Shown: positions 17,734 to 27,290, counted from the stretch's first letter. The stretch is 64,000 nt of DNA from Chelonobacter oris (GCF_000772535.1 NZ_JSUM01000002.1:1-64000); one strand, 5' to 3'. Program-made: numbers and translations. The notes: a model not told the origin generated them from the letters alone.

Positions 17734-18972
17734 TTAAAACACTAAGGCTCTGTCGCCGTTTTCATCTCGAATCCGATTCGGCAGCCCCATGCGGTTGAGT
17801 AAATTAAGGAACGGTTTAGGATCCAGTTCTTCCACGTTCACCATTTTTTCTACATCCCAAATACCCTGTGCGACCAAAATCGCGGCAGCTACCGGCGGGA
17901 CACCTGCCGTATAAGAGATCCCCTGACTGCCGACTTCTTGATAAGCTTCTTTATGATCGGCAACGTTATAAATAAAAACATCTTGCTCTTTGCCGTCTTT
18001 ACGACCTTTAGCGAGTGTGCCGATACAGGTTTTCCCACAGTAGTCCGGCGCCAGCGAGGACGGATCGGGTAAGACGGCTTTTACGACTTTCAGCGGCACG
18101 ACTTCCAGCCCTTCTGCGGTTGTTACCGGCTGTTCGGACAGTAATCCCAAATTTTTCAAGATCGTAAAAACATTAATATAATGATCACCAAAACCCATCC
18201 AAAAACGGATGTTCGGGACATTCAGGTTTTGCGACAGAGAATGAATTTCATCATGCCCGGTCATATATGAGGTTTGCAGACCGACCACCGGCAAATCGTC
18301 GGTACGTTTGACTTCAAACATTTGATTACTGGTCCATTGACTGTTCTGCCAGCTCCAAACCTGTCCGGTAAATTCACGGAAATTGATTTCAGGATCAAAG
18401 TTGGTTGCAAAATAACGGCCGTGGCTGCCCGCGTTAATATCAATAATATCCAAGCTATCGGTTTGATCCAAACAGTCATTGACCGCAACGGCGGCATAGG
18501 CGTTCACCACGCCCGGATCAAAGCCTACGCCCAAAATGGCGGTAACGTGGTTCTGTCGGCAGGCTTCACGGCGTTTCCATTCGTAATTATTGTACCAAGG
18601 CGGCGTTTCACAAATTTTATGTGGTTCTTCGTGAATTGCCGTATCCAAATAAGCAACACCGGTTTCAATACACGCCTGTAACACGGACATATTCAAAAAT
18701 GATGAACCGACATTGATGACAATTTGTGATTGGGTATCTTGGATAATTTTTTTGGTTGCGTCGATATTGAGAGCATCCAGTTGATAGCAGGCGATTTCAG
18801 CCGCTACTTTGAACGCTTTTTTGTCAATCACGCTTTGTGCGATGGCTTGACACTTTTCGATGCTGCGGGAAGCAATAGAGATAGAACCGAGAATATCGTT
18901 ATGTTGGGCACATTTATGGGCGACAACTTGCGCCACGCCGCCGGCACCAATAATCAAAATGTTTTTTTTCAT
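17734..18972 (-). CDS. Carboxynorspermidine/carboxyspermidine dehydrogenase (saccharopine dehydrogenase family)
   Basis: 412 residues. The N-terminal Rossmann motif IIGAGGVAQVVAHKCA (about residues 6-21) binds NAD(P)H. Later segments AILGVGFDPGVVNAYA and GSHGRYFATNFDPEINFREF are typical of the Lys1-like carboxynorspermidine synthases. The enzyme reductively condenses aspartate semialdehyde with a diamine (diaminopropane or putrescine). The decarboxylase gene nspC is directly upstream, which fixes the pathway. True saccharopine dehydrogenase is not expected in this family of bacteria. An AGGAGG box precedes the ATG. Confidence 0.87.
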   Translation of the reverse strand: MKKNILIIGAGGVAQVVAHKCAQHNDILGSISIASRSIEKCQAIAQSVIDKKAFKVAAEIACYQLDALNIDATKKIIQDTQSQIVINVGSSFLNMSVLQACIETGVAYLDTAIHEEPHKICETPPWYNNYEWKRREACRQNHVTAILGVGFDPGVVNAYAAVAVNDCLDQTDSLDIIDINAGSHGRYFATNFDPEINFREFTGQVWSWQNSQWTSNQMFEVKRTDDLPVVGLQTSYMTGHDEIHSLSQNLNVPNIRFWMGFGDHYINVFTILKNLGLLSEQPVTTAEGLEVVPLKVVKAVLPDPSSLAPDYCGKTCIGTLAKGRKDGKEQDVFIYNVADHKEAYQEVGSQGISYTAGVPPVAAAILVAQGIWDVEKMVNVEELDPKPFLNLLNRMGLPNRIRDENGDRALVF

Positions 18973-19004
18973 GTTTGCATAATCCTCCTTAATGTCAAAT
19001 CATC

Positions 19005-19029
19005 ACCGCACTTGGCTTAAAAGTGCGGT
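19005..19029. repeat. Inverted uptake-signal pair between nspC and the dehydrogenase gene
   Basis: ACCGCACTT and AAGTGCGGT separated by 7 bases, in the 127-base gap of the polyamine operon. It can fold into a 9-bp stem but has no U tract, so it may be only a partial attenuator or mRNA-stability element. Confidence 0.7.
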
Positions 19030-19099
19030 CATAATTGGCATGAGTGTAATATTTTATCCCGTTGCGGATAAAACCTGATTGATTCGTTGACACCGTCCG

Positions 19100-20206
19100 T
19101 CAAGACAGGCTGTCAACGTAATCGTCAAAATTGAATTGCTTGATTAATTTAATCTCGCCATTCAATTCTTTCATGGCAATAGACGGCATATTAACGCCAT
19201 TGAACCAATTCTTTTTCACCATCGTATAACCGGCAGCGTCACAAAATGACAGGCGATCACCGATTTTCAATGGTTTTTCAAATGCATACTCGCCGAAAAT
19301 GTCGCCTGCCAGACAAGACTTGCCGCAAACCATATAAGGATAGTTACCTTGATTCGGCTGTAGTTTAGCGGTTTGACGATAAATCAATAAATCCAACATA
19401 TGCGCTTCAATCGAACTATCTACAATCGCCAGATCTTTGCCGTTATACAGGGTATCCAATACCGTCACTTCCAGACTGGTGCTGAGCGTAATCGCCGCTT
19501 CGCCGGGTTCCAAATAAACCTGTACGCCGTATTGCTGCGCAAACCGCTTCAAACGATCGGCAAATTGATCCAACGGATAATCAGCGCCGGTAAAATGAAT
19601 GCCGCCGCCAAGACTGACCCAGTCTACTTGATACAATAACTCACCGAATGCCTGCTCGATATGCCGCAACATCTCATCGAAGCGATCAAAATCCCCATTT
19701 TCACAATTATTATGAAACATCAGCCCGTTAATCAGCGGCATGACATCACGAATTTTGGCAATATCCCATTCGCCCAAACGGCTATGCGGCCTTGCCGGAT
19801 CCGCCAACGTAAAATCCGAAGTGCTGACGCGCGGATTGACACGCAACCCCCGCTGAATCTGCCGTGCTTTATCGGCAAAGCGTGTCAGCTGGCTGATAGA
19901 ATTAAAAATAATTTTGTCGGCATTTGCAATCACCTCATCGATTTCCGTATCGCTGTAGGCAACACTGTAGGCATGGGTTTCGCCGCCGAATTTGGTTTGC
20001 CCCAATTTCACTTCATACAGCGAAGAGGACGTCGTGCCGTCCATATAGTCGCGCATAAAATCAAACACGCCCCAAGCAGCAAAACATTTTAACGCCAATA
20101 ATGCCTTGGCGCCCGAGCGTTCGCGCAAATACGCAATTTTCTGCATATTTTCCAGCAGTTTGCTTTTATCGATCAAATAATAAGGAGTCGCTAACGGTTC
20201 TGTCAT
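19100..20206 (-). CDS. nspC: NspC, carboxynorspermidine decarboxylase
   Basis: A PLP enzyme of the alanine-racemase fold, 368 residues. K40 in LLALKCFAAWG is the expected PLP lysine; the glycine-rich VSLGGGIHFTG and YLEPGEA, and the late active-site Cys region CGKSCLAGDIFGEY are present. It decarboxylates carboxy(nor)spermidine to (nor)spermidine, the last step of the pathway that replaces S-adenosylmethionine-dependent spermidine synthesis in Vibrio and others. The dehydrogenase follows downstream on the same strand. Confidence 0.9.
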   Translation of the reverse strand: MTEPLATPYYLIDKSKLLENMQKIAYLRERSGAKALLALKCFAAWGVFDFMRDYMDGTTSSSLYEVKLGQTKFGGETHAYSVAYSDTEIDEVIANADKIIFNSISQLTRFADKARQIQRGLRVNPRVSTSDFTLADPARPHSRLGEWDIAKIRDVMPLINGLMFHNNCENGDFDRFDEMLRHIEQAFGELLYQVDWVSLGGGIHFTGADYPLDQFADRLKRFAQQYGVQVYLEPGEAAITLSTSLEVTVLDTLYNGKDLAIVDSSIEAHMLDLLIYRQTAKLQPNQGNYPYMVCGKSCLAGDIFGEYAFEKPLKIGDRLSFCDAAGYTMVKKNWFNGVNMPSIAMKELNGEIKLIKQFNFDDYVDSLS

Positions 20207-20238
20207 ATCGGTTTTATACTTTTACACAAAATAAAAAG

Positions 20239-20261
20239 CGACCGAGACAACGCCCCGGTCG
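20239..20261 (-). terminator. Terminator of metNIQ
   Basis: Stem CGACCG / CGGTCG, 11-base loop, followed on the minus strand by CTTTTTATTTT. It lies about 40 bases after the metQ stop and before nspC. Confidence 0.7.
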
Positions 20262-20299
20262 GGATTTATAAATTTACTCGCGGCAAAGTGCGGTTTCAA

Positions 20300-21100
20300 T
20301 TACCAGCCTTTAACCACGGAATCTTTAAACTCTTGCTTGGCTTTATCATAAACCGCATCAGAATTATAGGCTTTAACAAAATTCACCACATCCGGATCCG
20401 CTTTATTGTCTTCACGGGCAACAATGATATTAACGTAAGGCGAATCTTTGTCTTCTACGAAAATCGCATCGGTGCTTGGATATAATCCCGCTTGTCCGGC
20501 AAAGGTGTTATTGATAATCGCCAAATCGACCTCTTCCAATACTTTCGGAATTAACGGCGCTTCCAATTCACGAATTTTCAGTTTTTTCGGATTTTCCACC
20601 ACATCAAGTGCGGTCGGTGTCAAGCCGGTGCCTTCTTTCAGTTTCAACAATCCTTGAGATTGCAATAATAGCAGCGCACGGCCGCCATTGGTCGGATCGT
20701 TCGGAATGGCAACCACGGCACCGTCCGGCAGTTGATCAACCGCGCTATGTTTTTTCGAATACGCCGCAATCGGATAAACAAACGTATTACCGACAATCAC
20801 TAAACCTTTCAAACCGCGCGCCTCCACTTGGGCATCCAAATACGGCTTGTGCTGAAATGCGTTCGCATCGATTGATTTTTCTTCCAATGCCACATTCGGG
20901 GTCACATAATCGGTAAACGGTACTAATTCAACCTCCAGACCGAATTGATCTTTCGCGACTTGTTTTGCGACTTCAGCCACCGAAAATTCAGGGCCGGTTT
21001 GAATCCCGACTTTAATTTTTCCGTCTTTTGCCAAAGCCGAAGTGGAAAATGCAACCGTTGTCGCCAACGCAGTCAACGTAAAAATGTTTTTTAATTTCAT
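20300..21100 (-). CDS. metQ: MetQ, methionine-binding protein of the MetNIQ importer
   Basis: A 266-residue NlpA/MetQ family protein that delivers methionine to MetI. Family segments visible are VGIQTGPEFSVAEVA, EEKSIDANAFQHKPYLD, AIPNDPTNGGRALLLLQ and AIINNTFAGQAGL. Unusually there is no cysteine in the first 30 residues: the signal ends TSALA-KDG, a signal peptidase I site, whereas most MetQ proteins are lipoproteins. It is the last gene of metN-metI-metQ, 27 bases after metI. Confidence 0.92.
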   Translation of the reverse strand: MKLKNIFTLTALATTVAFSTSALAKDGKIKVGIQTGPEFSVAEVAKQVAKDQFGLEVELVPFTDYVTPNVALEEKSIDANAFQHKPYLDAQVEARGLKGLVIVGNTFVYPIAAYSKKHSAVDQLPDGAVVAIPNDPTNGGRALLLLQSQGLLKLKEGTGLTPTALDVVENPKKLKIRELEAPLIPKVLEEVDLAIINNTFAGQAGLYPSTDAIFVEDKDSPYVNIIVAREDNKADPDVVNFVKAYNSDAVYDKAKQEFKDSVVKGW

Positions 21101-21127
21101 GGTATTTTCCTTAAAGATAAATAAAGT

Positions 21128-21793
21128 TTAACGGTGATCGACATAGCGGACCAATGAGTCCCCTGTAAATTGGATTAACTGCACCAACGCTACCAGAATC
21201 ACGACCACAACGGTCAGAATCTCAGGTACGTTGGTTTGGTAACCGTAACGAATCGCGACATCCCCCAAACCGCCGCCGCCGACGATGCCCGCCATCGCCG
21301 AATAATTGACCAGTGCAACCAAGGTAATGGTGATACCGTTGATTAATCCCGGCAATGCTTCCGCCAACAGAAACTTGGTGACAATCTGGAAATTGCCTGC
21401 GCCCATTGCCCGCGCCGCTTCGGTCAAACCGCTTGGAATTTCGATTAATGCCCCTTCCACCAAACGGGCGATAAACGGAATCGCCGACACGGTCAACGGC
21501 ACAATCGCCGCTGTTGTCCCGATCGAAGCCCCGACAATTATCCGGGTGAACGGAATAATCCAGAATAACAAGATGACAAACGGAATCGCACGCCCGATAT
21601 TGACCGCCATGCTTAATATGCGATAGAACTTCGGATTTGCCTTAATCTCACCCGGACGAGTCACAAACAGCAGAACCCCGAGTGGAATGGCAAACAACGC
21701 CGCCAAAAAACCGGAAGCGAAAACCATATATACCGTCTCGCCGGTTGCATCCAGAATCATCTGCCACACCTGTGGCGTTAAGCGATCAAACAT
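21128..21793 (-). CDS. metI: MetI, methionine ABC transporter permease
   Basis: 221 residues, about five hydrophobic segments. The EAA coupling loop is seen at [20 protein letters not shown], and the downstream [17 protein letters not shown] is characteristic of MetI. Its start overlaps the metN end by 8 bases, implying translational coupling. Confidence 0.95.
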   Translation of the reverse strand: MFDRLTPQVWQMILDATGETVYMVFASGFLAALFAIPLGVLLFVTRPGEIKANPKFYRILSMAVNIGRAIPFVILLFWIIPFTRIIVGASIGTTAAIVPLTVSAIPFIARLVEGALIEIPSGLTEAARAMGAGNFQIVTKFLLAEALPGLINGITITLVALVNYSAMAGIVGGGGLGDVAIRYGYQTNVPEILTVVVVILVALVQLIQFTGDSLVRYVDHR

Positions 21794-22820
21794 AACCTAA
21801 CACCTCGACTCGTACATTATGTTCCATTAAATAGATTTTTGCTTCGGTAATGGCATCTTCAGCCCCTTCGACTTCGGCAATCGTAAAACCGAATTTAACG
21901 CCGCCGATATAATCGATTTGCGAGACTAAAATACTCAAATCAACCCCATATTTTTTCGAGGTTTGCGATAATAACGGCGCATCAACCGAGCGCCCGGTAA
22001 ATTCAAATTTGATAATCGGATAGGAATTCGGCCCTTTCGGCGACGGTGAAAGCTGATCCATATACTGTTTCGGCAAATTGATCCGGAAAGTCGATTGGAT
22101 AAACCGTTTCGCCAGTTCGGTTTTCGGATTGGAAAACACTTCGCTGACACTGCCGGACTCCACCAATTGCCCTTTATCGATCACCACCACTTGATGGCAA
22201 ATCTGCTTCACGACCTCCATTTCATGGGTGATCAGCAAAATTGTCAAGCCGAGTTTTTGGTTAATCTCTTGCAGTAATAACAAAATGGATTGTGTGGTCG
22301 CCGGATCCAACGCACTGGTTGCTTCATCACATAACAACACTTTCGGCTCCGATGCCAATGCCCGCGCAATCGCCACCCGCTGTTTTTGTCCGCCGGAAAG
22401 ATTGCTCGGATAGACATTTTTCTTATCGCTTAACCCGACTAACGCCAACAACTCATCGACACGTTTACCGATTGCCGTTTTATCAACGCCGATTAACTCC
22501 AACGGTAACGCCACATTGCCGAATACCGTACGGCTGCTGAGAAGATTAAAATGCTGGAAAATCATACCGATATGGCGACGTGCATTAACCAACTCCGCCG
22601 AATTCATCGCCGTCAACTCCTGCCCGTCGACAAACACTTGCCCGCTGGTCGGCTGCTCCAGTAAATTGGCACAACGGATCAAGGTACTTTTTCCCGCACC
22701 GGACGCACCGATTACGCCGCAAATCTGTCCTTTCGCAATCTCCAGATTAACATTATCAAGTGCGGTCAGTTTTTTACCATTTGCCTCGAAAATTTTATTA
22801 ATATTTTTTAGCTTAATCAT
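21786..22820 (-). CDS. metN: MetN, methionine ABC transporter ATPase
   Basis: 344 residues. Walker [11 protein letters not shown], signature [15 protein letters not shown], Walker [14 protein letters not shown] and the switch His (LLITHEME) are intact in the first 235 residues. A C-terminal NIL domain (about residues 265-344) should bind methionine and give feedback inhibition. A MetJ-like operator lies 45 bases upstream of the ATG. Confidence 0.95.
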   Translation of the reverse strand: MIKLKNINKIFEANGKKLTALDNVNLEIAKGQICGVIGASGAGKSTLIRCANLLEQPTSGQVFVDGQELTAMNSAELVNARRHIGMIFQHFNLLSSRTVFGNVALPLELIGVDKTAIGKRVDELLALVGLSDKKNVYPSNLSGGQKQRVAIARALASEPKVLLCDEATSALDPATTQSILLLLQEINQKLGLTILLITHEMEVVKQICHQVVVIDKGQLVESGSVSEVFSNPKTELAKRFIQSTFRINLPKQYMDQLSPSPKGPNSYPIIKFEFTGRSVDAPLLSQTSKKYGVDLSILVSQIDYIGGVKFGFTIAEVEGAEDAITEAKIYLMEHNVRVEVLGYV

Positions 22821-22865
22821 GTAAGCCCTTTATTATCGGGATCATTAAAATTATTTTGCTATTTT

Positions 22866-22881
22866 AGACGTCCAGATTGCC
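22866..22881 (-). promoter_or_regulatory. Putative MetJ operator of metNIQ
   Basis: AGACGTCC (22866-22873) matches the MetJ box AGACGTCT at 7 of 8 positions. The adjacent octamer AGATTGCC is a weak second box. Tandem 8-mers are the MetJ binding mode, and the site sits where metN promoter control is expected. Confidence 0.6.
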
Positions 22882-23038
22882 ATGTCAACCGGTAGTTCAT
22901 GCTTTTTTATAGCAACGAGTTATAAGCCAGATTTTTTATCTCTTTTTCTGCCATAAAAGTGCGGTATGATCCGTTTTATGCCTTATTTTGCATTATAATC
23001 CGTCTGATAATACAAACAGTTTACTCAGCGAGGCAAAA

Positions 23039-23590
23039 ATGAACAAAGCCATTTTTTTGGATCGGGACGGAACCCTGAATATTGACCACGGCTACGTGCA
23101 TGAAATTGATCAATTCGAATTTATTGACGGCAGTATCGAAGCGCTGCTCGAACTGAAACAAATGGGCTATTTACTGGTGCTGGTCACCAACCAGTCCGGC
23201 ATTGCCAGAGGGTATTTCAGCGAGGCGCAATTTTTGCAACTGACGGAATGGTTCGACTGGTCGCTAGCCGATCGCGGCGTTGATTTTGACGGCATCTATT
23301 ATTGCCCTCATTTACCGGACGGACAAGGCGAATACCGCCGGAATTGCGATTGCCGTAAACCGCAGCCCGGTATGCTGTTACAGGCCGCCAAAGAGCTGAA
23401 CATCGATCTCAACCGCTCTTTTATGGTCGGTGATAAAATCGAGGACATCATGGCGGGTAAAGCCGCCGGGGTGGCGCACAATATTCTGGTTCGCAGCGGT
23501 AAAACCGTCACGTCTGAAGGGGAAAAACTGGCGGAAGCCGTTCTGGATTCGGTAGTGCAACTGCCGCATTATCTTAAAGGAATCCGCTAA
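23039..23590 (+). CDS. gmhB: GmhB, heptose 1,7-bisphosphate 7-phosphatase
   Basis: HAD-superfamily phosphatase of 183 residues for ADP-heptose synthesis in lipooligosaccharide core assembly. The HAD nucleophile and acid are D8 and D10 (FLDRDGTLN). [10 protein letters not shown] gives motif II, and MVGDKIEDI gives the late aspartates. Zinc ligands are in CPH and CDC around residues 87-105. I chose the ATG at 23039 because GAGG precedes it; an upstream in-frame ATG at 22988 adds 17 non-family residues. Confidence 0.93.
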   Translation: MNKAIFLDRDGTLNIDHGYVHEIDQFEFIDGSIEALLELKQMGYLLVLVTNQSGIARGYFSEAQFLQLTEWFDWSLADRGVDFDGIYYCPHLPDGQGEYRRNCDCRKPQPGMLLQAAKELNIDLNRSFMVGDKIEDIMAGKAAGVAHNILVRSGKTVTSEGEKLAEAVLDSVVQLPHYLKGIR

Positions 23591-23627
23591 AAACAGCCGT
23601 AAGCAACGGTGTGCTTACGGCCACGGA

Positions 23628-25004
23628 TTAATGGAACAAAACAAACGTTGCCAGCAAAACGGTGATGAGCGCCAACGCCATAGGAATGGCCGTTCGCTTG
23701 ATAACCTCAAATGGTGAAACGTTAGCAACGCCCGACACAGCCACGATTACAGCGGTAATCGGCGACACGCTGCGTGCGATCCCGGCCACCAGCTGCATCG
23801 GCAACAACATAAGCACACTCGGCACACCGATCGACGTTGCCACTTTCGGCGCCAGTGCAGCAAAAGCAAAAAACGGCGCATTGCCCGACCCCATCACAAT
23901 TGCAGAAAGGGCGATAATGCCGACCATCACGCTTGTCATAGTAAATGCGCCCAGCCCGGATGTTTGTGCGCCCGAAATAATCATATCAATTGCACCAATT
24001 GCCGTTAATCCTTTGGCAAAGGTTTCCCCGGCAACAATCAGTGTAATGACAACCGCAAACTGTTTGCCCATGCCGTCAAAAAAAACCTGAATATCGGCAA
24101 ATACGCTTTTCATATCCCGTTTTCGGATTAACTCAAACATCATAGCAGTAAACAAGCTGATCAGCATTGCCGTCACCACATTCATTTTGATACTTGCAAA
24201 CACCAGTTTACTGAAAATCAAAATTAAAAAGAGCGGCAGCAAAGGCAGCAGGATATAGACAAGTGGCGGCGCATCGTTAGACATCGTGCCGGTTTTCTGT
24301 TGCGCCTGAATTTCAATGTCGGTTTCAGTTGCCAATTGCCGTTTATCAAACCACTTTTGCACCAAGACATGCGAAATCGCAACAACCAACATAGTCACGA
24401 TTGCTACCGGCAGCTGGTAACTCACAAAATAGACGGCAATATCAATTTCTGCTGTTTTCGAAGCCAACACGGCATTGCCTGATGCCGGTCCTAAATCTAA
24501 GCAAGCCGTCGTGCCGATAACCGCCGTCGCCCCTTCCCGACTTACGCCCAAACTGACCAGAACCGGAAATAGGGTTATCATTAATAAGAGCCCCAAGCCT
24601 GAGGCACTCGGAATAAAAATATTCAGCAATTGCCCGATAATATAAGCAAATCCTAACATTAAATAAGGCGCTTTAATATTTTTCAACGGCTTAATGGCAT
24701 ATTTAACCAACGTTTTACTTGCCCCGATATGATCCATATAGCGGGCAAATCCGCCAACCGCCATAATCATCAACCCGAGATCGGCAACCCTCGAACTAAA
24801 CACATTTTTGATAAATTCAAAAATATCAAAGCCGACCCAGCCCGTTGATTTATCCGGCGGCAAAATTTCGCCTAGTCCGAACAGGACGGCAAAGCACATC
24901 AAAATAATTCCCGCACATATCAAAACGACCTGCGCCTTATATTTCTTAACGATCAAATAACCGACGGCAATTGTGACGATAACTGCAATAATCAAACCTA
25001 ACAT
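23628..25004 (-). CDS. DcuC-family anaerobic C4-dicarboxylate-type transporter
   Basis: 458 residues with about 12-14 hydrophobic segments and a short hydrophilic centre near residues 215-245. The helical-hairpin motif segments IIGQLLNIFIPSASGLGLLL and IVMGSGNAPFFAFAALAP, and PMQLVAGIARSVSPI, fit the DcuC/YfcC superfamily. It lies 2 bases after an M20 peptidase stop, so the cargo may be a peptide or acyl-amino acid rather than a C4-dicarboxylate; substrate unproven. Confidence 0.82.
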   Translation of the reverse strand: MLGLIIAVIVTIAVGYLIVKKYKAQVVLICAGIILMCFAVLFGLGEILPPDKSTGWVGFDIFEFIKNVFSSRVADLGLMIMAVGGFARYMDHIGASKTLVKYAIKPLKNIKAPYLMLGFAYIIGQLLNIFIPSASGLGLLLMITLFPVLVSLGVSREGATAVIGTTACLDLGPASGNAVLASKTAEIDIAVYFVSYQLPVAIVTMLVVAISHVLVQKWFDKRQLATETDIEIQAQQKTGTMSNDAPPLVYILLPLLPLFLILIFSKLVFASIKMNVVTAMLISLFTAMMFELIRKRDMKSVFADIQVFFDGMGKQFAVVITLIVAGETFAKGLTAIGAIDMIISGAQTSGLGAFTMTSVMVGIIALSAIVMGSGNAPFFAFAALAPKVATSIGVPSVLMLLPMQLVAGIARSVSPITAVIVAVSGVANVSPFEVIKRTAIPMALALITVLLATFVLFH

Positions 25005-25006
25005 AA

Positions 25007-26149
25007 TTACGTCTCCTCATGGTGAGATAAGCAGAATTTTACGGTTTCATACAACAACGCCGTACGCGGAATAATGGAATCCAGTTCCAAATACTCTTCC
25101 GGACTATGGTATTTTCCGCCGACAAGCCCCATGCCATCAATTGTCGGTATTCCCAACGCTGCAAAGAAATTTCCGTCGGATCCGCCACCTGTCGAAACCC
25201 AATCCGCTTTAATCTCAAGCCGCCGTTTGATTTGATCGACCGCCTGACAGAATATCAGCCCGTCTTCTGTTTTCGCCCACGGCGGCCGAGTGACTCCCCC
25301 TTGGACGCTGATACGAACGTTTTCTTCCGTTATTTTGTCATCTAACGCCTGAATGAACGAATTCAACCTTTCGGCTTCTTCCGGCAAGATAAAACGGCAA
25401 TCCACCTGAATTTTGACATAGGCCGGGACAGTGTTCGGTGTAGTTCCTCCCTCGATAGTCCCGATATTCAACGTTGTCCCTTTTTCAGGGGCAACTTGAT
25501 TGAGTAGTGTTTGACAGGTATAAATACAAGCATTAACCGCATTTGCGCCGGCTTCCGGATTTACCGCCGCATGCGCTTCCTTACCAAAAAATTCGATAAC
25601 ATACCTGGCAACGCCTCGGCGTGCATTAACCAAATCCCCATTTGCCCTAGCTGCTTCCAAAACAATGGCATAACGTGCTTTAGCGGCAAATTTTTCCAAT
25701 AAGGGACGAGAATAAACGGAACTAATTTCTTCATCGGGATTAAAAATCACACAAATATTTCCATCGCCGATTTCATTATTTTCAGTCAGTTTTTTACAAA
25801 CATGGTAAGCTTGAATCAACCCTTGTTTCATATCACAGACACCCGGCCCGTAAGCACGATGTTGATCTTTACTGAACGGCCGCTCGTTGGTGGTACCCGG
25901 TTTAAAAACAGTATCCATATGCCCTGACAACAAAACGTCAAACCGATCTGCTTTTCGATTCATACAAACCAATGCGGAGCCGACTGAATCGTCAAGCGGA
26001 AACACCTCAATATGCCAGTTCAGCGCTTGAAATTTTTCACGAAGGAATTCCACAACATCTGCTTTTCCTTTCGGATCGCAGCTATAGGATTCGATATTCA
26101 CAATAGTTTCTAAATCGTTTACAAACGTTTTTAAATCGACAATCGACAT
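25007..26149 (-). CDS. M20 family metallopeptidase (carboxypeptidase G2-like)
   Basis: 380 residues from the Met of MSIVDLKTF, chosen because GAGGAG lies upstream. Dinuclear zinc-site motifs: SGHMDTVF (His and Asp), GVCDMKQG (bridging Asp), NPDEEISS (catalytic Glu pair) and VSTGGGSDGN. The dimerisation insert runs from about residue 175 to 285. No signal peptide, so it acts in the cytoplasm. Pairing with the DcuC-type permease suggests uptake followed by hydrolysis of an imported amide or peptide, possibly a folate- or glutamate-type compound. Confidence 0.85.
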   Translation of the reverse strand: MSIVDLKTFVNDLETIVNIESYSCDPKGKADVVEFLREKFQALNWHIEVFPLDDSVGSALVCMNRKADRFDVLLSGHMDTVFKPGTTNERPFSKDQHRAYGPGVCDMKQGLIQAYHVCKKLTENNEIGDGNICVIFNPDEEISSVYSRPLLEKFAAKARYAIVLEAARANGDLVNARRGVARYVIEFFGKEAHAAVNPEAGANAVNACIYTCQTLLNQVAPEKGTTLNIGTIEGGTTPNTVPAYVKIQVDCRFILPEEAERLNSFIQALDDKITEENVRISVQGGVTRPPWAKTEDGLIFCQAVDQIKRRLEIKADWVSTGGGSDGNFFAALGIPTIDGMGLVGGKYHSPEEYLELDSIIPRTALLYETVKFCLSHHEET

Positions 26150-26418
26150 GGCTATCTCCTCGTAGAATGGTTGGAAAATCATGTTACATAAAACATACTC
26201 CTGCTCAAAAAACAAACTACAACAACCGTAAATAGAGATATCCTAAATGTCAAGAATAGCGAAATATTTAATATTATGAATATATTAACTTGTGAGCGAG
26301 ATCATAAAGAACAGCACTTTTTCCTAAAAACTTCAACCGTTTTCAGGTTTATACAACCAATCCGGCTGTATAAACCCGGCTATCTTTTTTATCGAAATAG
26401 GGAAAAGCCCGGATCCGA

Positions 26419-27057
26419 TTACCCCTTTTCGGAACGCATTCCCTCTTTACGCAAATAATCATTCAACTTAGCTAAAGCTTCCGCTTTTTTCTCCGCCGGC
26501 AACAAAGAAATAGGTAGGTTTTTCAGCGCTGCCACCAAATTCCAATAAAAATCCAGCGTAACGGAAAAGCCCTGCTTTTTGGCACGAATATATGCCATTT
26601 CCGCACCAATTTTTTGCAGCTGAATCACATCATGAATATTAATTTTGACCAATAACCGTTCGTGCTTAATGCTTAGATTACATAACTCTTTAATTCGGGT
26701 TTTCTTTGCCAGCTGAAAATCAATTTTCTGCTGTTTAACCTGCTCAATGGATTGTAATATCAGGCTCTTATACAGAGCATCATCTTCCGTCAACTTTGCC
26801 GGTAAATGGTAATAACGTGATAACGACAGAGCAAGGTTACTTCGGCTGTACGGACAAGGCAATGCACCATGCCTTTCCAACAATCGTGCCAACTCGTCTT
26901 CCGCGCGCAGATAAAAAATACTGTTTTGCATAATACCGAACATATGACCAGCTTGATAAAAGCCATAGCCGGAAAATAAACTGTTTACCGTAACCCCTCC
27001 AATTAAACGATTCAGCTGCTTTGCCGTCAAATCCACATGTGACCGTATAGTATTCAT
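26419..27057 (-). CDS. sxy: Sxy/TfoX, competence regulator
   Basis: 212 residues with the TfoX N-terminal domain (about 15-105; SLFSGYGFYQAGHMFGIMQN) and the C-terminal domain (about 115-205; NLSIKHERLLVKINIHDVIQ, IGAEMAYIRAKK, TLDFYWNLVAALK). It acts with CRP at CRP-S promoters to turn on DNA uptake genes, which agrees with the many uptake signals here. A stem pairing CTCCATAT with ATATGGAG covers the ribosome-binding site. The gene stands alone between the M20 gene and bcr, 269 bases and 262 bases away. Confidence 0.92.
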   Translation of the reverse strand: MNTIRSHVDLTAKQLNRLIGGVTVNSLFSGYGFYQAGHMFGIMQNSIFYLRAEDELARLLERHGALPCPYSRSNLALSLSRYYHLPAKLTEDDALYKSLILQSIEQVKQQKIDFQLAKKTRIKELCNLSIKHERLLVKINIHDVIQLQKIGAEMAYIRAKKQGFSVTLDFYWNLVAALKNLPISLLPAEKKAEALAKLNDYLRKEGMRSEKG

Positions 27058-27068
27058 AAGTAAATTTA

Positions 27069-27100
27069 CTCCATATCAAATCAAAGTTAGTCATATGGAG
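27069..27100 (-). promoter_or_regulatory. Hairpin sequestering the sxy ribosome-binding site
   Basis: On the sxy mRNA, CTCCATAT (27100-27093) can pair perfectly with ATATGGAG (27076-27069), loop 16 bases. The GGAG within the second arm is the only good Shine-Dalgarno sequence, 11 bases before the ATG at 27057. Folding would block translation. H. influenzae sxy mRNA is also controlled by leader secondary structure. Confidence 0.6.
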
Positions 27101-27269
27101 ATATGTTAATTTACAATTAGAAATAAGCCAGAAAATAAATATTTTTTTTGTGAACCATATTCCTAAATTCGTTTTTTTATCACTTCTTTTTATTAATAAG
27201 ACTCAACTTTTGATCATTTTTTAATCTAAAAAATTATTTCAAAAAACGAAAATAGTCATAAATAAAAAA

Positions 27270-27290
27270 CCGAACAGACTCGCTGTTCGG
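27270..27290 (-). terminator. Terminator of rsuA-bcr
   Basis: Stem CCGAACAG / CTGTTCGG, 5-base loop, with a T-rich run on both strands (AAAAAA left, CTTTTT right). It follows the bcr stop by about 30 bases. Confidence 0.9.

Noticed and set aside
23628-25004. Plain C4-dicarboxylate exporter DcuC
   Set aside because: Family membership is clear, but the tight pairing with an M20 peptidase makes the classical substrate doubtful, so no symbol was given.
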